From Saccharina japonica (taxonomy: Eukaryota > Sar > Phaeophyceae > Laminariales > Laminariaceae): a stretch of 64,000 nucleotides of DNA. The stretch covers positions 1 to 64,000 of the forward strand of contig MEHQ01004281.1 in NCBI GenBank assembly GCA_008828725.1. The letters run 5' to 3'. The notes below the pieces were generated by a model. The model was not told the DNA's origin. It did not search any database and saw only the letters and a list, made by a program, of their open reading frames with translations. Shown piece after piece: positions 58,737 to 64,000 of the stretch; position 1 is the stretch's first letter; each line of letters begins with the position of its first letter. Both the position numbers and the translations under genes were made by a program.

Positions 58737-61080
58737 CTAAAATGACGGTTTCACTTTTGGTTCGTTTTCGTTTTTTCGTCAATGGTATGGCAAGCAGTAC
58801 GTTCAGCGAGGTATATCTTTACTCGTACACGTCTTCTATGACTTCGATATAGGTTTTCGTCCGGTACTCGTATTTACAAGCTGTGTGATTCATGCGATAT
58901 ACGCATACCTCGTGAACTGTATATAGGCCCGGCGGCCCCGTGGGTACAATACCAGGGTCGGGGTCACAGTTGGTACCTCGTGGATTGTACGTATACCAGG
59001 TATGATACAGTTCGTATCGTACATACATGCCAAAATACATACATTTTCGAAAAACAAACAAACAGATCGGCCAACCTTGACCTTCCATTTATCATCCTGC
59101 GCACGAGTGGGCAATCTTTGCGAAACGACAGCGGACGCCGTACAACACTCGTAAAGTTGTACATATGAAGCACCAGCGTGTTTTTAAGTTTTAAAACATT
59201 TGGAACGCTAAATAAAGGTAGTGCAGCGCCAATTAACGGTAATATTATTGGTGTGCTGTTCCCCCGTGTACTTTTTATATGAAGATAGTTGGAAGGTCGC
59301 ACAAGGGAAAATTAATAGGAGCAACAACGTAACTCTTACCTACGCACGCATTTAACAAATATACGAGCGTTTGTTTGTTAAAAACATTGAGACAGAACAG
59401 AGGCGGAAATAGAGGCGGCCATCCAACTACAGTACCTACTGAAGGGTGGATCTGCTCGAATGCGAACCTTACTTTGCACGTAGCCTGCCGGGTAGCACGT
59501 AGCTTAGCTGACAGGCAGTACTATATCCACACAGCAGTGATGCATACTAGACGCGGGACCCGGAAGCTTCTTGAAAATGTGCATGAAGCAATCATCTTTA
59601 TTATTAGTAGTAGTGCATACGTACAGGAGTAGTTCGTAGTTGTAGTACGTACGTACATACAGTAGTACTGTACAGTAGTATTAGTAGTAGTAGAGTAGCA
59701 GTAGTGAGTGAGGTGGGGTGTGTCCAAGATATCGGCCTGGAGTTGAGGGCGTGTGAAGTACGTGTGGACTCGAGTGTCCTCGGTGGGTGTGCAGTCAACG
59801 TCGTATTTCCCATTGTGCTCTGCCACGTGCCAGGTACCTGTACTGTACCTTACCTCCTTCTATTAATACCAAAACTATAATAGTCTAGCCCACCATTAAA
59901 TACCGCAGTCTACTTGTACCAGGACATATGATACAAATCATAGCAATAAAGCTATAATCAGGTACCAGGTAGTATATGGCTACGTAAGTAACTCGTATCA
60001 TGCGTATATACCAACAATGTTTCTACTGTCACGCTGAAATAGGATGTTCACCTAAAAAGGTGCACTAAGGCCATCAATAAATGAGCCTATCTATTATGCA
60101 GGGACTGCTGCACCGGACCCTTTCGGTATCGGGTTGTGCCCATTGGCCAGAGTATTTGTATATTGAACGCGTGCTTCATCGACGACGATGAGCGAGGCAG
60201 GCATACACACAAATCTGTCGTGCCACCGCCCCCCGCGTGCAAAATCAAATCTCGCGGGGTAAGACCTCTTCTTGCTGCCTAAAGACACACGTTGACTCTA
60301 ATAACGCCTCCGTCGTGCACAGCATGCCCCTGCCACTCCTTTAAACAAGTGCTAGAAATCCCATCAGTCGATGGCAAGGAAACTCGGGGGGAAGGGCACA
60401 TGCCGCAACGGACCGCAACAACGCGGACACCTACAATTAATACAAGCCAACACGAAACAAAGACGGCGTATGTAATGAATGACAGCTTCTCACCCAATCA
60501 CGCGCGACACAGCGCAGACACGACATCAAAGGAATAAACGAAAAAAACAAAACCAACCACTATCGAAACGGAGACACACCTACATACAGACAAAATGTGC
60601 TGTGCAAAAGCCACAGGCGCGGGAACGGTGCGGGCAATTATCCAGGTCGCGATAGACACCGCAAAAAAGGAAAAAAAAAAGTCAAGGGAGCACAAAGCAC
60701 AACGTAGGGAGGGACACCCAGAACGTCCGCACCTCTCGCGTTCGCGATCACGCCGCCGACTCCCTCTCTGCCCCCCCTCCCTCCCTCCCTCCCTCCTCCC
60801 CCCGCCGAAAAAAAGGAAAAGGCAGAGACGATATCGTCCGACAGAAGTCAACCGATATCGTTTGGTCCTCCAAGACGGGACTACAGTAGTAGTCAATAAA
60901 TAACCAAGCCTCAAATCGTCGTTTCGAACCATGCAGCATTGCTGCGCACGGCATTTATCTCAGCACTCGCACCCCACCGACTACAGCTCATCCAGCGTGC
61001 CTACCGTCTAGAACCGCCCCGAGCGCGGCCGCCCACGGCCGTAAATGAAACCACCCCCCCCATCCATCCGCTCTCCGTTG
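58737..61080. other. Region between LRRC56 exons and the EsV-1-7 gene
   Basis: It should hold the first LRRC56 exon and promoter and the 3' UTR of the EsV-1-7 gene, but neither is recognisable. It contains several TACCAGGTA words, TAGTAGTAG simple sequence (59605-59705), a minus-strand frame of 64 codons ending at 60094 (VCMPASLIVVDEARVQYT) of unknown nature, and CCCT repeats (60771-60797). Confidence 0.4.
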
Positions 61081-62796
61081 CTACAAGAAGACCTGAAGGG
61101 AGGAATTCACGAAGCGACGACACTTGGGACAGGGGTAACCTCCACCGGAGTAGTAAGGCAGAGTGAACATCGCAGCGCACGCCTTGTGCAGCACACCGTG
61201 GCCGCAGCAAGCAAGGACGTGGCGATTGCCAGAAGCCACAGGTCTGCCGCATTGGACGCAGCTCCACCTCAAACTCGTTCCACCCGCCGCCATCGCCGAA
61301 TCCGTTGCCACCGCTGCCGCTGTTCCTTGTCCCTCAGCGCTTCCCCCCCCCTCCCTACCCCCGCCATTGCCATCGCGCGTACCGGGACTACCCTCGTGCT
61401 GCCCTTCTGCCCTGCCATTGGCCGTTTCTCGAGCACAGCTGCCGACGACAGGGCCAGCGCTGGTACCAGGAGTCCTTACGCCGGAAGCGACGACACCCGC
61501 GACCCTGCTGCGGTTGCCGATAGCGTCACGTGCACCCCCGCGGTCGGTCTCACCGCCGGGCGCCGAAATTCCTGGCCACATTAGAGGCACGGGCACCGAT
61601 TGCCGCGCTCCCGCCTGCCCCGCCCCCAAACCCGCCCCCACCCCAACGGCGTCAATCACGCCACTAGCACTTTCTTCGTCAGCACCGGCTTCGCCGTTCG
61701 CTGCCCGGGCGGCAGCGGCCACTGCCGCCATGACGTGCATCTCGACAGCGAGCGCCGCCGACCCTCGCGGCACGGCCCCCGGCAGCAGGGCGAGGGGTGA
61801 CTCATCGAAGGGCAAGCGCTTCGCCGCCTCGCTGTTGGTCTTGGCTATCGGGGGGTACGCCATCGGTCGCGGGAGCGGGAACGCGATCGGAAGCACGTGT
61901 CCGTTCCTGGCGGCCTCGTCTTCCTCCTCGTCGGCGCTCGACCCTTCCTCCCACTCGGACTCGTCGCTGTCGCCCTCCGAGGCGCCCTGCTGTGCGCTAC
62001 CGGCACCACTACCACCGGCGGCGGCAGCGGCGGCGGCAGCAGCGGCGACCAGCTCCGGCGCGCGCTCGGACGACGCGGCAATGGCTTGGAGGATGTTGCG
62101 CCTTCTTCCCTCCGCCACCTCGGGGGCTTCAGGCAGCCGCGGCCGCACACTCCCCGCCCCTCCACCGCCTGCGCCTGCGCTTGCTCGCCCCCGTCCTCCC
62201 CGCCCAGCTCCACCTCCTGCTGCCGAAGCCCCTGCCCCCCCCCGTCCCCCCCGTCCTCCCCCTCCCACCTCCTCACCGTTGGCTCCCGCGGCGCGATCTC
62301 GGGACATCCGCTCCCTCTCCCGCTTGACGTCTACCATGCCCTCAGCCCTGTGCGCGAGGCACGAGACGGGAACCCGGGCTCCCGCGAGGCCGTACGTTGG
62401 GACAACAGCGCAGCCACGGTGGTGGCAGAGCTTATGGCGGACGTTGATCATCCCCTCCGCCTTGTGCTTGGAGCAGAACCGAGGTTTTTCTCCCGGGAAA
62501 GCGAACGTGGGCTGCGTCGCGCACGAGGCCTGCTCGCAGCGCCTGTCCTTGAGGTTGACCATGCCCGGCAGGCGGTGCGAGCCGCAGAAGCGGGGCTTCT
62601 CGCCCGCCACGCCAAACCTCGGCGAGACGGTGCACCCTTCCTGCTCGCAGGGCTGCGTCGCGCCTCGGAGGCGGCGGTGGCTGGGGGGGGAGGGGCGGCG
62701 GGGGAAGAAGACTTACCCTCGGATGTTTTGGCTGGGGCTGGGACTGGGGTGGTTAGTGGGAACGGTAGATTTTTGGCGAATGGAGGAGGAGGGCAT
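61081..62796 (-). CDS. EsV-1-7 repeat protein with C-terminal RING-like finger
   Basis: EsV-1-7 proteins include the Ectocarpus regulator IMMEDIATE UPRIGHT; the molecular role of the repeat is unknown. The model is exon 61081-62680 plus a short first exon 62717-62796 (MPSSSIRQK...), joined over a 36-bp intron that keeps frame but is unusually short; total 559 residues. Three repeats of C-x4-C-x15/16-C-x2-H occur near residues 36-145: CEQEGC...FCGSH, CEQASC...FCSKH, CHHRGC...SCLAH, each followed by GMVN, GMIN or GMVD. A long Ala/Gly/Ser-rich acidic middle follows. The last 55 residues are C-x2-C (CVQCG), ACCGHGVLHKAC and CPKC, a RING/RING-H2-like ligand set, so ubiquitin ligase activity is a possible inference. 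It is the only gene here on the same strand as its left neighbour. Confidence 0.85.
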
Positions 62797-63207
62797 GGTG
62801 GTGTGACCGCCGCGGCTAACTCGGGTTTCGATGCTGGCGGGGATGTCCAGGGCGGGGAGGGGGGGGAGGCGGGGCGGAACGGAGGGAGGGGAGCGGACGG
62901 ACGGGAGGGGCGGGGCGGCGACTGATGTTAGTTGGCACGTATCAACGTTGGTGTTCGGCGAGGGAGAAAAAAACAGTTTGGGCCAGGCGATCCTAACCAG
63001 CACAGGAACGAAAAAAACTCCCAGGATACTGTAACCGAAAGGATGCTTTCGAGTTTTTCGCGGTTGCTCCGACGAAAGGGGGAATAGCTACGAGTACGCG
63101 CTGCCAGTACGGTACTGAAGCTGTCCCTTCCGGGCGTGCTCTTTGTAAAGCTGCACCACTCTCGCGAACCAGTCAAGACGACCGCAAACTTCAGCTACTC
63201 TTAACTT
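62797..63207. promoter_or_regulatory. Upstream region of the EsV-1-7 gene
   Basis: The first 130 bp are very G-rich on the plus strand (GGGGAGGGGGGGGAGGCGGG), C-rich on the coding strand, and could be a 5' UTR or promoter. The rest is unremarkable. No TATA box is seen. Confidence 0.35.
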
Positions 63208-63549
63208 TCAGTCAAAATAGGTGAGTGCACCACGCTCGCGATCGAACCAAAAATGACGCCCAAACATGTCCGTGGCTCTGACAAGTAACGAAACTACGTG
63301 CGCCCCCCTTCGCAGGAAAAGTGGCCCCGAAGGGCGCAGCTCGCTTTCTGCCTGGACAACTCGCTTTCGACGCACGTGTCTGGACAAATAGTCTACATCC
63401 TTAGAGCTTAGACTTTTCGAAGATTCCTCGTGGGCACCCAAAAACATTTCGGAACACGGGGACGAACCATCACCATTCAGCTCTTTTGCAGTTGGGGCGG
63501 GGGGGGGGGGAAGGAGCTCTCCGGAAGCAAGGCGTGCATTGCAACCCAT
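63208..63549 (-). CDS. Small candidate gene or exon, possible N-myristoylation
   Basis: From the ATG at 63549 a 113-codon frame begins MGCNARLASGELLPPPP, continues SKDVDYLSRHVRRKRVVQ and ends GRHFWFDRERGALTYFD. MGCN fits a myristoylation signal. Balanced composition and compact size favour a real gene or first exon. No family is recognised and no second exon was found. Confidence 0.35.
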   Translation of the reverse strand: MGCNARLASGELLPPPPAPTAKELNGDGSSPCSEMFLGAHEESSKSLSSKDVDYLSRHVRRKRVVQAESELRPSGPLFLRRGAHVVSLLVRATDMFGRHFWFDRERGALTYFD

Positions 63550-64000
63550 CTTGAAACATAAAACCTCCAGAACAGAAAAGTAGCAAAATGTAACATAAAA
63601 TATTTTTGAGAACAGGAGGTGTACGACGACTCGTCCCGCTCCTCCGCACGTTACACCTGTACTCACGTTTTTTGGGGAAAACTTACTTGGAATTAGTGTG
63701 GGATAAGACATGCAGTTGCAAAAAGGTTCAGCTTCAGGTACGCTTCATCTCTCTCGGCATTGTACAGGAACGTCGTACGCGTGCGAAGTCAATCTGACAC
63801 GGCCAACACCGTACACGGCTACGAATACACACAAAACAACAGGTATACTGGTATACAAGAAATCGCTCACAGATATACATGTCTGCATGCTCATAGACAA
63901 CTCTCGCCCTTGCCCGTACGACAGGGCACGCCTAAGAAAAAATAAAGACCAGGTACCAGATACAAGGCAGCGCTCATCTGCATGTCTACATACTGCGGAT
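63550..64000. other. Right edge, no gene seen
   Basis: It contains a 30-bp segment, GGGAAAACTTACTTGGAATT and following (63676-63704), also present at 17646-17675, and several TACCAGGTA-type words. No coding sequence is evident. Confidence 0.4.

Noticed and set aside
61163-62925. Plus-strand frames of 547 and 342 codons opposite the EsV-1-7 gene
   Set aside because: These are shadow frames in GC-rich DNA with no family resemblance; the minus strand has the repeats and the finger.
1-64000. CRISPR arrays, operons, ribosome binding sites, rRNA or tRNA genes
   Set aside because: The window is eukaryotic nuclear DNA with spliced genes; I saw no cloverleaf-like segment, rRNA sequence or regular spacer array.

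Overview
This is a nuclear window from a multicellular photosynthetic stramenopile, most likely a brown alga. The strongest clue is a protein (61081-62796, minus) with three EsV-1-7 cysteine/histidine repeats, the family of the Ectocarpus developmental gene IMMEDIATE UPRIGHT. Three nucleus-encoded proteins start with a signal peptide followed by an aromatic-residue motif (AFV, AYV), as expected for import into a secondary red plastid (ASAFAP-type presequence). Genes have short exons and long introns (0.2-4.4 kb). LRRC56, a protein of motile cilia, fits an organism with flagellated zoids or gametes. No species can be named from sequence alone.

Layout, left to right: a Ty3/gypsy reverse transcriptase fossil (1-545); IWS1/Spn1, transcription elongation (minus, 3' end outside the window); EMC4, ER membrane protein complex (plus); YAE1, Fe-S delivery adaptor (minus); acetylornithine deacetylase, M20 family (plus); a plastid-targeted RuvX/YqgF-type nuclease with a GC-AG intron (minus); a Tudor-less SMN homologue (plus); plastid isopropylmalate dehydratase small subunit LeuD (minus); an unrecognised plastid-targeted protein (plus); LRRC56 (minus); and an EsV-1-7 protein with a C-terminal RING-like finger (minus). 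The first nine genes alternate strands without exception, giving four divergent pairs whose start codons lie only 169-398 bp apart and several convergent pairs. The genes share no pathway; they are housekeeping functions plus the EsV-1-7 protein.

The remainder is intron and intergenic sequence rich in small repeats: a roughly 110-bp MITE family with TTACGGRGGACC ends, a 710-bp fold-back element, three other hairpin elements, two hairpins with telomere-type CCCTAA repeats in the loop, a dispersed poly-G-plus-box element, mono-G/C runs of up to 37 bases, and very frequent short palindromic words (TACCAGGTA, CTATTAATAG). In IWS1 a tandem duplication has copied a splice acceptor and the start of an exon into the preceding intron. 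Gene models were assembled by hand from splice consensus, reading phase and family resemblance; every listed junction keeps frame except the last SMN acceptor, which is not canonical, and the RuvX C-terminus, which probably changes frame at an 11-C run.
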